Below, piece after piece: positions 17,907 through 26,033 of a DNA stretch of 64,000 nucleotides; the stretch's first letter is position 1, and each line of letters begins with the position of its first letter. Made by a program: the position numbers and the translations under genes. The notes below the pieces were generated by a model. It saw nothing but the letters and a program-made list of their open reading frames with translations, was not told the origin of the DNA and made no database searches. Source of the stretch: Nocardia transvalensis NBRC 15921 (GTDB lineage Bacteria > Actinomycetota > Actinomycetes > Mycobacteriales > Mycobacteriaceae); contig NZ_BAGL01000004.1 in the NCBI RefSeq assembly GCF_000308875.1, forward strand, positions 124,001-188,000, in the 5' to 3' direction.

Positions 17907-18590
17907 GTGTACTCCATCCTCGGCGAGCAGATCGAGGTCCCGGTGATGGTCCGGCAGGCCGAAGCCTGCTCGAGCCTGTTCCCTGTCGACGCGGCCGCGG
18001 CGCGCGACCTGCTGACCGGCACCGGGCTGGAACCGGTGCGGGTCGCGGGTCGCGCGCTGTGCGCGCTGGCCTTCATGCGGCACATCGATACCGACCTCGG
18101 CCCGTATCACGAATTCGCCTTCGGCCTGATCGCGCGACTGCCGGGCCGCCGGGACAGCACCGGCGTGTACATCCGCTGGCTGCCGGTGAATCAGACCTTC
18201 ACCTGCGCCGTCGGGCGTGAACTCTGGGGATTCCCCAAGGAGATCGCCGATATCCGGATCACCCGGCACGGCCGGGGCAAGCGGTGCGAGGTCTGGCTCG
18301 ACGACCGGCTGGTGGTGGCGCTGGACGCCCACGCGGGGATACCCGCGCCCGCGAAACTGGGCGGCGCCTCGATGCAGACCTACACCCACCGCGACGGCGT
18401 ACTGCGTGGCACGCCGTGGGTGATGAATCCGGGACGGGTGCGCATGCGGCCGGGCGGCGCCCGGATCCGCCTCGGCGACCATCCGGTCGCGGACGAACTG
18501 CGCGCCCTCGGACTGCCCGGGCCCGCGCTGTTCACCAGCCATATCGGCACGCTGGGCATGGCTTTCGAGGAAGCCACCGAGATCCGTTGA
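17907..18590 (+). CDS. Acetoacetate decarboxylase family protein
   Basis: About 227 residues. The beta-cone fold is suggested by YHEFAFGLIARLPG, VYIRWLPVNQTFTCAVGRELWGFPKEIADI and PAPAKLGGAS. ADC enzymes use a lysine Schiff base, and Lys in the WGFPKEIADI segment is the likely counterpart (family knowledge, not verified). I chose GTG 17907 because AAAGG lies 7 bases upstream; GTG 17901 is possible. The longer frame from TTG 17853 would start inside the hairpin repeat and is unlikely. It may act on keto acids from side-chain degradation. Confidence 0.78.
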   Translation: MYSILGEQIEVPVMVRQAEACSSLFPVDAAAARDLLTGTGLEPVRVAGRALCALAFMRHIDTDLGPYHEFAFGLIARLPGRRDSTGVYIRWLPVNQTFTCAVGRELWGFPKEIADIRITRHGRGKRCEVWLDDRLVVALDAHAGIPAPAKLGGASMQTYTHRDGVLRGTPWVMNPGRVRMRPGGARIRLGDHPVADELRALGLPGPALFTSHIGTLGMAFEEATEIR

Positions 18591-18624
18591 GCCCCGCCGG
18601 ATCTCCGGCGGCACAGGAGGCACG

Positions 18625-19392
18625 ATGAACAAGACAGCTCTGGTGACCGGCGCCGCCAGCGGGATGGGCCGCATGGTCGCCCAACGCCTCGCCGCGGCCG
18701 GGCACCGGGTCGCCGCGGTCGACATCGATGAGACCGGGCTGGCCGACACCGCCCGCCGCTCACCGAATACGACCACCTACGCCTGCGACGTCTCCGATCC
18801 GGAGGCGGTGGCGAAGACGATCGACCAGGTGCGCGCCGACCTCGGCCCGATCGATCAGCTGGTGCACGCCGCCGCGCTGTGCCGCGTGGGTTCGACACTG
18901 GGCCAGGATGTTTCGGAGATGCGCCGGGTGATGGACATCAACTATCTCGGCACCGTGCACCTCTGCCAGGCCGTGATCCCCGCCATGCGCGAGGCGGGCG
19001 CCGGGACTGTCGTGCTGTTCGCGTCGGTGGCGGGCTGGCTGCCGTCGCCGGGCCTCGCGGCGTACTCGGCCTCGAAGTTCGCGGTGGTCTGCTACGCCGA
19101 GGCGCTGTCGCTGGAACTCGCGGGAACGGGGGTGCGGCTGATCGCGATCTGCCCGCCGCACGTGGAAACCCCGTTCCTGGACGGGATCCGGGCGGTCGAC
19201 CCGGCGATCCTGGCGGGCAGCCGGGGCATCGCGCCCGAGAAGGTCGTGGACGCCATGGAGAAGGCCGTGGCCGACCCCAAGGCGCCGCTGTTCGTCTTCC
19301 CGGGACCCGCGCGCCCGCTCTGGCTGGCCCGCCGCTTCGCGCCGAATCTGCTGCGCAAGCAGATCGCCCGGATGGTGAAACCGGCCGTTTAG
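18625..19392 (+). CDS. Short-chain dehydrogenase/reductase
   Basis: A 255-residue classical SDR. The cofactor motif is TGAASGMGRMVAQRLAAAG near residues 8-26, the Ser is in VLFASVAGWL and the catalytic YSASK lies near residue 149. Asp after strand 2 (AAVDIDE) suggests NAD. AGGAGG lies 4 bases before the ATG. It follows the decarboxylase-family gene by 34 bases. It is convergent with the enoyl-CoA hydratase gene, only 12 bases away, so the two transcripts overlap at their ends. Confidence 0.88.
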   Translation: MNKTALVTGAASGMGRMVAQRLAAAGHRVAAVDIDETGLADTARRSPNTTTYACDVSDPEAVAKTIDQVRADLGPIDQLVHAAALCRVGSTLGQDVSEMRRVMDINYLGTVHLCQAVIPAMREAGAGTVVLFASVAGWLPSPGLAAYSASKFAVVCYAEALSLELAGTGVRLIAICPPHVETPFLDGIRAVDPAILAGSRGIAPEKVVDAMEKAVADPKAPLFVFPGPARPLWLARRFAPNLLRKQIARMVKPAV

Positions 19393-19404
19393 CCCGTGGC
19401 GGGG

Positions 19405-20226
19405 TCAGCGGCCCTTGAACTCGGGCTTGCGCTTCTGCGCGAAGGCCCGCGGCCCCTCCTTGGCGTCCTCGCTGCGGAAGACCGCCAGCCCGAGTTTGGC
19501 GTCGATCTTGAACGCCTCCTCCTCGTGCAGGCCCTCGGTGTCGCGGATGGTCTTGAGGATGGCCTGCACGGCCACCGGCCCGTTGGCGTTGATCAGCTCG
19601 GCGAGTTCCAGGGCCTTGCCCAGCGCGGTGCCGTCGGGGACGACGTGGCCGATCAGGCCGATGTCCTTGGCCTCCGACGCAGTGATGTGCCGGCCGGTCA
19701 GCAGGATCTCGGCAGCGATGGTGTACGGGATCTGCCGGGGCAGCCGGACCGCCGAACCACCCATCGGGAACAGGCTCCAGCGCGCCTCGGAGACGCCGAA
19801 CTTGGCGCTCTCGCCCGCCACGCGGATATCCGTGCCCTGCAGGATCTCGGTGCCGCCCGCGATGGCGGCGCCCTCGACCGCGGCGATCAGCGGTTTGGTC
19901 AGGCGGCGGCCCTTGAGCAGGCCGGGCAGGTAACTGGGATCGAAGGCGCCGCCCTCGCCCATGGCCTGGCCCGGATTCTGCTTGGACATCGCCTTGAGAT
20001 CGGCGCCGGCGCAGAACGCCCCGCCCGCGCCGGTGAGGACGCAGCTGCGGATCTCCGGATCGTTGTCGACGGTGTCCCACGCCTGCACCATCAGGTCCAG
20101 CATCTCGCCCGACAGCGCGTTGCGGACCGCCGGGCGGTTCATGGTGACGAGAAGCGTGTGGCCCCGGCGCTCGATCAGTGCGTGTGGTTCAGTATTGCTA
20201 CCGGTTTCAGTGGCTGCCGTCGTCAT
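19405..20226 (-). CDS. echA19: Enoyl-CoA hydratase, EchA19-like
   Basis: A 273-residue crotonase. It strongly resembles M. tuberculosis EchA19 (Rv3516), for example [17 protein letters not shown], then [30 protein letters not shown] and PMGGSAVRL. The oxyanion-hole segments are [11 protein letters not shown] and VEGAAIAGG. EchA19 hydrates enoyl-CoAs of the cholesterol side chain and belongs to the KstR regulon in M. tuberculosis (established knowledge). A near-consensus KstR box lies 72 bases upstream. GAGGG lies 6 bases before the ATG. Confidence 0.9.
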   Translation of the reverse strand: MTTAATETGSNTEPHALIERRGHTLLVTMNRPAVRNALSGEMLDLMVQAWDTVDNDPEIRSCVLTGAGGAFCAGADLKAMSKQNPGQAMGEGGAFDPSYLPGLLKGRRLTKPLIAAVEGAAIAGGTEILQGTDIRVAGESAKFGVSEARWSLFPMGGSAVRLPRQIPYTIAAEILLTGRHITASEAKDIGLIGHVVPDGTALGKALELAELINANGPVAVQAILKTIRDTEGLHEEEAFKIDAKLGLAVFRSEDAKEGPRAFAQKRKPEFKGR

Positions 20227-20297
20227 CGCCGACCCTCATTCCTGCTGGCATCAGTTGCTCGTTGGGGACGAAGTTACCCCGCAACGTTGTCCGGAAC

Positions 20298-20311
20298 AAT
20301 AACGTGTTCTA
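20298..20311. promoter_or_regulatory. KstR-type operator box 3
   Basis: On the minus strand the sequence is TAGAACACGTTATT, matching TNNAACNNGTTNNA except for the last base. It lies between the divergent echA19-like gene (start 20226) and aldehyde dehydrogenase (start 20363) and could control both. Confidence 0.55.
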
Positions 20312-20362
20312 GTTTGGAGCCTGGTGACCGCCGTCACGGGGCGGCAAGTTAGGGAGATCCTG

Positions 20363-21961
20363 ATGGAGACAACCACGCACAGCGGGGCGACCACGTTGCC
20401 GCCGCGGATCACGAAAGCGCTCGTGGACCGGCTGACCGCGGGGGTGACCGCCGGCACCGCCGGGGAGAAGCGCGCGCCCCACGAGATGATCGAGGTCTAT
20501 ACGGGCGCCGTCGTGGGCGAGCTGCCGCAGTCCTCGCCGGAGGATGTGGCCGCCGCGGCCGCCACCGCCCGGGCCGCCCAGCGGGAGTGGGCGAGCTGGC
20601 CGGTGGACAAGCGGCTCGCGGTGTTCGAGCGGGCGCACGAGCTGATCCTGACCGAGATCGAGACCATCGCCGACCTGATCCAGATCGGCTGCGGCAAGAC
20701 CCGCCGCATGGCGATCGAGGAGTCGTGCGATCCGCCCATGGTGATCAGCCACTACCTCAAGACCGCCGAGCGGGTGCTGAAGCCGACCAAGCGCGGCGGG
20801 TACATGCCGGTCATCACCACCTCGACCGAGCAGCACCGGCCCAAGGGTGTCGTGGCGGTCATCGCGCCGTGGAACTTCCCGTTCGCCATCTCGATGTCGG
20901 ATTCGATTCCGGCGCTGATCGCGGGCAACGGCGTGGTGCTCAAGCCGGACAACAAGACCGCGCTGTGCACGCTGTTCGGCGTCGAACTGCTGCGCAAGGC
21001 CGGGCTGCCCGCCGGGCTGGTGCAGGTCGTGTGCGGCACCGGGCCGGATGTGGGTCCCACGCTCATCGAGAACTCCGACTACGTCATGTTCACGGGCTCG
21101 ACCGCCACCGGCCGCACCATCGGCGAACTGGCCGGGCGCAACCTGATCAGCTGCAGCCTGGAGCTGGGCGGTAAGAATCCGATGATCGTCCTCGACGACG
21201 CCGATCTCGACGAGGTGATCCCCAGCACCGTCTTCTCCGTGTACGGCAACTCCGGCCAGGCGTGTATGCACATCGAGCGCATCTACGTGCACGACCGTCT
21301 CTACGACGAATTCGTCCGCCGCTTCGTCGCCGCCGCCGAGGAGTTGGGCGCGACCGCGGGCGCCAGCTACGACTACACGCCGGAATTCGGTTCGCTGGTC
21401 TCGGTCGATCACATGGAGCGCGTCGCCGCGCACGTGGAGGATGCCAGGGCCAAGGGCGCGACGGTGCTCACCGGCGGTAAGGCGCGCCCCGATCTGGGCC
21501 CGGCCTTCTACGAGCCCACCGTGCTCACCGGCGTCACCTCGGAGATGACGCACGCGACCGCGGAGACCTTCGGCCCCGTCGTCACGGTGTACAAGTTCAG
21601 CGACGAGCAGCAGGCGATCAGCCAGGCCAACGCCACCACCTACGGTCTCAACGCGAGCGTGTGGAGCCGGAACCTGGACCGCGCCAAGCGGATCGCCGAT
21701 CGGCTCGAGGCCGGCAATATCAATATCAACGACGGGTTCGTCGCCACCTACTCGGCGAAGGCCACTCCCTCCGGCGGCGTCAAGCAGTCCGGCGTCGGCA
21801 CCCGGCACGGCGACAACGGCCTGCTCAAGTACACCGACACCATCAATGTCGGCGTGCAGAAGAAGCAGGTGCTCGCCGCCCGCGCGAATATGCCGTACGC
21901 GAAGCAGTTGCAGAGCACCCTGCTCACGCTGCGCCTGATGCGTCGCCTGCGCATTCGCTGA
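20363..21961 (+). CDS. Aldehyde dehydrogenase (succinate-semialdehyde dehydrogenase/GabD2-like)
   Basis: A 532-residue ALDH. The catalytic Cys is in GNSGQACMHIERI, the general base Glu in SLELGGKNPM, and the cofactor region is APWNFPFAISMSDSIPALIAGN. The C-terminus extends about 40 residues past the fold with basic residues (LMRRLRIR), which may contact a membrane. ATG 20363 has AGGGAG upstream; the frame opens earlier at GTG 20324 without one. Context (KstR-type box, EchA19, P450s) suggests oxidation of an aldehyde from sterol side-chain degradation. The Rv0768 aldehyde dehydrogenase sits in the M. tuberculosis CYP51 cluster; I cannot say which is the ortholog. Confidence 0.9.
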   Translation: METTTHSGATTLPPRITKALVDRLTAGVTAGTAGEKRAPHEMIEVYTGAVVGELPQSSPEDVAAAAATARAAQREWASWPVDKRLAVFERAHELILTEIETIADLIQIGCGKTRRMAIEESCDPPMVISHYLKTAERVLKPTKRGGYMPVITTSTEQHRPKGVVAVIAPWNFPFAISMSDSIPALIAGNGVVLKPDNKTALCTLFGVELLRKAGLPAGLVQVVCGTGPDVGPTLIENSDYVMFTGSTATGRTIGELAGRNLISCSLELGGKNPMIVLDDADLDEVIPSTVFSVYGNSGQACMHIERIYVHDRLYDEFVRRFVAAAEELGATAGASYDYTPEFGSLVSVDHMERVAAHVEDARAKGATVLTGGKARPDLGPAFYEPTVLTGVTSEMTHATAETFGPVVTVYKFSDEQQAISQANATTYGLNASVWSRNLDRAKRIADRLEAGNININDGFVATYSAKATPSGGVKQSGVGTRHGDNGLLKYTDTINVGVQKKQVLAARANMPYAKQLQSTLLTLRLMRRLRIR

Positions 21962-22004
21962 GCGACCACGGCCCCGTCCCGTACAGCGGTTCACCGACGA
22001 CAAG

Positions 22005-22030
22005 GGCTCCCGGCTCGACGGCCGGGAGCC
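22005..22030 (+). terminator. Hairpin terminator after the aldehyde dehydrogenase
   Basis: Stem GGCTCCCGGC, loop TCGACG, stem GCCGGGAGCC: a perfect 10-bp hairpin 43 bases after the stop. Only a weak T-rich tail follows (GTTGTCTG). Confidence 0.75.
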
Positions 22031-22212
22031 GTTGTCTGCGGGGAAGAAATATCGGCTACCTACGTATGCCAGGGCGAGGGTTACCGATGTTCCGCGCACG
22101 TGATCGCGTCAGTCTGGTTCGGTCAGCGTCAGCGAACACCGGAAGTCGGCATCGGAACATGGGCATCGGTCATCAGCAGGAGAGCGGCGGTAGTACGCAC
22201 GAGGCCGCGAGC

Positions 22213-22389
22213 ATGTGCCATATCCGAGTGCGTTTCCTCACGCCGCCCGTCGAACTGGACTACCGGGACGACCGCACGATCGCCCGCCGGTTCGCCGCCG
22301 CCGTCGCGAGTTTCGGGGCGGTGGTCACGATCGATTCCGACAACCGCGCGGACCTGCCCCCACTGCCCTGTCACAGCCTGTGGACATGA
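22213..22389 (+). CDS. Small hypothetical protein (58 residues)
   Basis: The frame begins MCHIRVRFLTPPVELDY and continues through an amphipathic stretch (TIARRFAAAVASFGAVVTID). GAGG lies 8 bases before the ATG. The gap from 21962 to 22507 otherwise holds only terminators and a small repeat. I do not recognise the protein and there is no neighbour that implies a role; codon choice resembles real genes, so I list it with low confidence. Confidence 0.35.
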   Translation: MCHIRVRFLTPPVELDYRDDRTIARRFAAAVASFGAVVTIDSDNRADLPPLPCHSLWT

Positions 22390-22412
22390 GGGTCCGGGGC
22401 GCATGACGCACG

Positions 22413-22455
22413 GCGGGAATGAGTACCGCGGGAATGAGTACTGCGGGAATGAGTA
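22413..22455. repeat. Three-unit 15-bp tandem repeat
   Basis: GCGGGAATGAGTA occurs at 22413, 22428 and 22443 with a 15-bp period and two-base spacers. It ends two bases before the tRNA-Pro terminator hairpin. Confidence 0.7.
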
Positions 22456-22456
22456 A

Positions 22457-22484
22457 GGCCCCTGACTATTGCTAGTCAGGGGCC
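22457..22484 (-). terminator. Terminator of tRNA-Pro
   Basis: A perfect 12-bp hairpin: stem GGCCCCTGACTA, loop TTGC (plus-strand reading), stem TAGTCAGGGGCC. It lies 23 bases downstream of the tRNA 3' end on the minus strand. Confidence 0.8.
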
Positions 22485-22505
22485 CTGTCGTGTCTCCACA
22501 CACGA

Positions 22506-22580
<75 letters not shown>

Positions 22581-22634
22581 TGGCGGACCTGTCATAGGTT
22601 ACAGCAGGGTGGGGTCGGTCGTTAAATCGGCTGG

Positions 22635-24212
22635 TCACCGGTCCGGAAGGGGGCGGATGGAGGAGAGGATCCGCTTCGCCGTGTCCTTGTCGACGGACTT
22701 GTCCACACCGGTGTCGGCGGCGATCGTCATCACGAAACTGCCGTTCTCGCTGGGGAAGGCGAAGGTGAAGACCGAGAACGTGGACGCGCAGCCGGGCGCG
22801 GGCGGCGGGGCGCTGCCGGTGGTCTCCACGAACGCGCCGTGCAGCTGGCCGTCCATCGACTGCAGGGATTCGACCGAGCCGGGAGTGGTGGCGGCGGTGG
22901 GCGACCAGCCCACCTTCGCCGTGCGCGTGCCGACGTCGGCGGCGGCGACGGCCGGATCGGGCTGCGCGGACATCGTCAGGAACGCGTTGGTGCGGGTGTA
23001 GCGCGGGCAGTAGTCCTTGCCCTCCTGGGTGAGTCCCGCGATCTCGACGGTGTCGGGCGGGGTGCCCCAGACGGCCGTGCCGGCCGGGTCGATCTTCCAC
23101 TCCTGAGGGACGTCGTAGGCCGCTCCGCGCTCCGGGACCGGCACCACCTGGTAACCGGGGATCAGCGGCGGGATGGCGACCGCGCTGGGCGGCGGCTTGG
23201 CCGCGGAGGAGCGGCCGGTCGGCGGTGCGGCCTTGCCGCTGGTGAGCGCGCTGACCATGGACGGCGAACCGGCCGGTCCCCCCGAGTCGGTCGAATTCCG
23301 CCCGGACACGATGACCGCGACCGTGACGGCGAGAGCCACCACGACTACGCCGCCGACCCCGGCCAGCACCCACGCCGTGCGGTTGCGCCCGGAGTTCGGC
23401 GGCCGTCCGGGATTCGGGGGCACCGGTTCGAAGCTCCCGGTCGGTGGGTGTTGCGGTCCGGTCGGCGGATGTTGCGGTCCGGTCGGGGGATGTTGTGGCC
23501 CGGTCGGTGGGTGCTGCGACCCGTTCGGTTGCCAGGTGGGCTGGGGTTGCCGCACGACCGCCTCGGGCACGGTGGCCCCCAGATGCCAGGGCTGCTCCTG
23601 CTGCGGTGTGGGCCGGGCGGGATCGGTCGGCTGTGATTGCTGCCCACCGATATTCGCCGACGACTGCCAGGGCGTACTGGGCCGTACGAAGTCCCCGAAG
23701 TTCAGCTGCTGGGTCGCCCCCGCCGCACCGGGCGGCGGTGTGCGCCGGATCGCCTCCGTCTGTGCGGACGCACCGGGATCGCCGGCCCCGGACGGAGGTA
23801 ACTCCGCTCCCGGCTGCGTCCGGCCGTCCGGCGCCTGCATACCGGGACGTTCCGCCTGCGGAAACGCTTCTGTCCGTGTCGTATCCGCCGGGCTGGCAGA
23901 ACGCCCGGAAAACCCTTCGGCCCGCGTTCCCTCCGCCGGGCCGCCGGGTTGCGCCGAAAACGCTTCCGTCTGTGCGGTATCGGCGGGGCCGGCGGGCCGT
24001 CCCGGGAACGCTTCGGTCCGCGATGCCTCCGCCGGGCCGCCCTGTTGCGCGGAAAACGCTTCGGTCTGTGTGGTGTCGGCCGGGCTGACCGGTTGTGCGC
24101 GAAACGCTTCCGTTTGCGTGGTGTCCGCCGGGCTGACGGGACGCGGGATCGGATGGCCGGGACCGGATCCTCTCGCTGCGCTCGGATCGTTCGGCCGTTG
24201 TCCGTCGTTCAA
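22635..24212 (-). CDS. Membrane-anchored protein with Thr-rich N-terminal repeats and extracellular domain
   Basis: About 525 residues. Residues 29-124 hold six 16-residue repeats built around TQTEAF. A Pro/Gln-rich linker includes four QHPPTGP units. One membrane helix (AGVGGVVVVALAVTVAVIVSG) lies near the middle, followed by a domain of roughly 200 residues (IPGYQVVPVPERGAAYDVPQ and on to ILSSIRPLPD) with several Cys. The layout puts the repeats in the cytoplasm and the C-terminal domain outside. TTG 24212 is the best start; upstream frame is not protein-like. The function is unknown. The Thr-rich repeats could be kinase targets (speculative). Confidence 0.75.
   Translation of the reverse strand: MNDGQRPNDPSAARGSGPGHPIPRPVSPADTTQTEAFRAQPVSPADTTQTEAFSAQQGGPAEASRTEAFPGRPAGPADTAQTEAFSAQPGGPAEGTRAEGFSGRSASPADTTRTEAFPQAERPGMQAPDGRTQPGAELPPSGAGDPGASAQTEAIRRTPPPGAAGATQQLNFGDFVRPSTPWQSSANIGGQQSQPTDPARPTPQQEQPWHLGATVPEAVVRQPQPTWQPNGSQHPPTGPQHPPTGPQHPPTGPQHPPTGSFEPVPPNPGRPPNSGRNRTAWVLAGVGGVVVVALAVTVAVIVSGRNSTDSGGPAGSPSMVSALTSGKAAPPTGRSSAAKPPPSAVAIPPLIPGYQVVPVPERGAAYDVPQEWKIDPAGTAVWGTPPDTVEIAGLTQEGKDYCPRYTRTNAFLTMSAQPDPAVAAADVGTRTAKVGWSPTAATTPGSVESLQSMDGQLHGAFVETTGSAPPPAPGCASTFSVFTFAFPSENGSFVMTIAADTGVDKSVDKDTAKRILSSIRPLPDR
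23439..23522. repeat. Four 21-bp units encoding QHPPTGP
   Basis: Four in-frame 21-bp units with a few silent changes encode the Pro-rich linker before the membrane helix of the protein at 22635-24212. Confidence 0.8.
23841..24128. repeat. Six 48-bp units encoding the TEAF repeats
   Basis: Six 48-bp units encode 16-residue repeats with the core (D/E)xx(Q/R)TEAF. Unit 5 is degenerate (RAEGF). A seventh partial match (AQTEAI) lies downstream in the protein. Confidence 0.8.
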
Positions 24213-24250
24213 CCCTCGGTCCCCTGCCTGACGTTGTGCTTCGCGCAACC

Positions 24251-25213
24251 CTAGCGCGCGATCGCCTCCGATTCCGAGATGCCGTGGCCGCTGTCGGCGA
24301 TCGGGCGCTCGGGCGGGGCGGCGACCAGGGTGAGGAGCGTGGCCTCGGGGCGGCAGCAGAAGCGGTAGGGGGCCCACGGCGAGGTGCCCAGGCCGGCGGA
24401 GACGTGCAGGCGGGTGTGCGCGCCCCAGCGGGACGCGCCCTTCACCCGGGACCGGTCGATGCCGCAGTTGGTGACCAGCGCGCCGAAGCCCGGCAGGCAC
24501 AGCTGGCCGCCGTGGGTGTGACCGGCCAGCACCAGGTCGTAGCCGTCGGTCGCGAACCGGTCGAGCACCCGCGGCTCGGGGGAGTGGGTGAGCCCGATGG
24601 TCAACTCCGCCAACGGGTTCGGGCTGCCGGAGACGGTGTCGTAGCGGTCGCGCTTCAGGTGCGGGTCGTCGACGCCCGCGGTGGCGATCTTGATCCCGGC
24701 CACCTCGAGGTCGCGGCGCACGTGGGTCAGGTCCAGCCAGCCGCGCTCGGTGAACGCGGCGCGCAGATCCTGCCAGGGCAGCGGCGCGCCGTGGACGCGC
24801 TTGTGGTTCTTGTCGAAGTACTTCAGCGGGTTCTTCGGGACCGGCGCGAAGTAGTCGTTGCTGCCGAAGACGAAGATGCCCGGCCGCGACAGCAGTCCGG
24901 TCAGCGACTGCACCACCGCGGGCACGGCGCGCGGGTGGGCCAGATTGTCGCCGGTATTGACCACCAGATCCGGTTCCAGCCGGTCCAGCTCCCGCACCCA
25001 GGCCTGTTTCAGCTTCTGGCCGGGAGTCATGTGCAGGTCGCTCAGGTGGAGGACCCGTAGGCTCGACGATCCCGGCTGTAGCACCGGTAAGGTCGCCTCA
25101 CGCAGCACGAAGGCATTGCGTTCGATCAGCGAGGCGTAGCCGATTCCGGCGGCACCTGCTGCGGCGGCGCCCACCGCGGCTCGTCGGAGTACGGGAGACG
25201 AGAAGACGGGCAT
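24251..25213 (-). CDS. Calcineurin-like metallophosphoesterase (Rv3683-like)
   Basis: A 320-residue protein with the five metal motifs in order: HLSDLHM, NTGDNLA, GSNDYF, LTHSPEP and LAGHTHGGQ. The N-terminus (RAAVGAAAAGAAGIGYA) can anchor or export it. The phosphoester substrate is unknown. M. tuberculosis has this gene next to ponA2. I chose ATG 25213 rather than 25246 because the family begins close to the hydrophobic segment. It is divergent from the YqeY gene. Confidence 0.88.
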   Translation of the reverse strand: MPVFSSPVLRRAAVGAAAAGAAGIGYASLIERNAFVLREATLPVLQPGSSSLRVLHLSDLHMTPGQKLKQAWVRELDRLEPDLVVNTGDNLAHPRAVPAVVQSLTGLLSRPGIFVFGSNDYFAPVPKNPLKYFDKNHKRVHGAPLPWQDLRAAFTERGWLDLTHVRRDLEVAGIKIATAGVDDPHLKRDRYDTVSGSPNPLAELTIGLTHSPEPRVLDRFATDGYDLVLAGHTHGGQLCLPGFGALVTNCGIDRSRVKGASRWGAHTRLHVSAGLGTSPWAPYRFCCRPEATLLTLVAAPPERPIADSGHGISESEAIAR

Positions 25214-25328
25214 TCGCTCAGGATAGGCGACGGGTGTGATGAACACCGAGTGTGATTCCGCACAGGGACACGGCCGGGCGTGGCGAAATGGGGTGGGCGG
25301 CCCCGCCCGGGCGGGCTACCGTGAGCGC

Positions 25329-25793
25329 ATGCCGGAACTCAAATCGCAGCTGCGAGCCGATCTCACCACCGCCATGAAGGCCAGGGACGCGCTGCGCACC
25401 AACACCCTGCGCATGTTGCTGGCCGCGATCCAGAACGCCGAGGTCTCCGGATCCGAGGCGCGCGAACTGAGCGACACCGACGTCCTCGCCGTCCTCGGCA
25501 AGGAAGCCAAGAAGCGCAACGAGGCCGCGGTCGTTTTCGAACAGGCCGGTCGCGGCGAACTCGCCGCCAACGAGCGGGCCGAGGAAGAGATCATCGACGA
25601 GTACCTGCCCACCCCGCTGACCGAAGCCGAGGTCGCGGACATCGCCGACACCGCCATCGCCGACGTCGCCCAGCAACTGGGGGAACGCCCGGGCATGCGC
25701 CAGATGGGCCAGGTCATGAAGATCGCCACCGCCCTGGCCGCGGGCCGCGCCGACGGCTCCCGCATCTCCGCCGCGGTGAAGGCACGGCTGTAG
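25329..25793 (+). CDS. GatB/YqeY domain protein
   Basis: A 154-residue YqeY-type protein: LKSQLRADLTTAMKARD at the N-terminus, TLRMLLAAIQNAEV, and C-terminal MGQVMKIATALAAGRADGSRISAAVK. The fold matches the tRNA-binding tail of GatB, but stand-alone members have no proven reaction. A -10-like TACCGT ends 6 bases before the ATG, so the mRNA may be leaderless. A strong terminator follows. Confidence 0.92.
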   Translation: MPELKSQLRADLTTAMKARDALRTNTLRMLLAAIQNAEVSGSEARELSDTDVLAVLGKEAKKRNEAAVVFEQAGRGELAANERAEEEIIDEYLPTPLTEAEVADIADTAIADVAQQLGERPGMRQMGQVMKIATALAAGRADGSRISAAVKARL

Positions 25794-25812
25794 CCGGCTC
25801 CGCCCGGCACAC

Positions 25813-25850
25813 ACGAGGGCCCGCTACCCGAACAGGTAGCGGGCCCTCGT
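25813..25850 (+). terminator. Strong hairpin terminator after the YqeY gene
   Basis: The arms at 25813-25828 and 25835-25850 pair perfectly over 16 bp around a 6-base loop (CGAACA). No long T-run follows. Confidence 0.85.
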
Positions 25851-25867
25851 CATCCGCTTCGCCGCCT

Positions 25868-26033
25868 CATGATCCCGGCAGGCTGCCCCTCATGGTCCCG
25901 GCAGGCTGCCCCTCATGGTCCCGGCAGGCTGCCCCTCATGGTCCCGGCAGGCTGCCCCTCATGGTCCCGGCACGCTGCCCCTCATGGTCCCGGCACGCTG
26001 CCCCTCATGGTCCCGGCACGCTTTTGGCCGGGA
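25868..26033. repeat. 23-bp tandem array ending in a hairpin repeat at the ponA2 stop codon
   Basis: Six 23-bp units (25868-26005), each beginning CAT(G)GTCCCGGCA(G/C)GCTG, lead into an inverted hairpin copy (26011-26033; stem TCCCGGC, loop ACGCTTTTG, stem GCCGGGA). The last base of the hairpin is next to the ponA2 stop codon (26034-26036). Early units read GGCAGG and later ones GGCACG, so the array grades toward the hairpin sequence. Confidence 0.85.

Noticed and set aside
25868..26005. Regular 23-bp units resembling a CRISPR array
   Set aside because: Units are directly contiguous without unique spacers and there are no cas genes; it is a tandem repeat.
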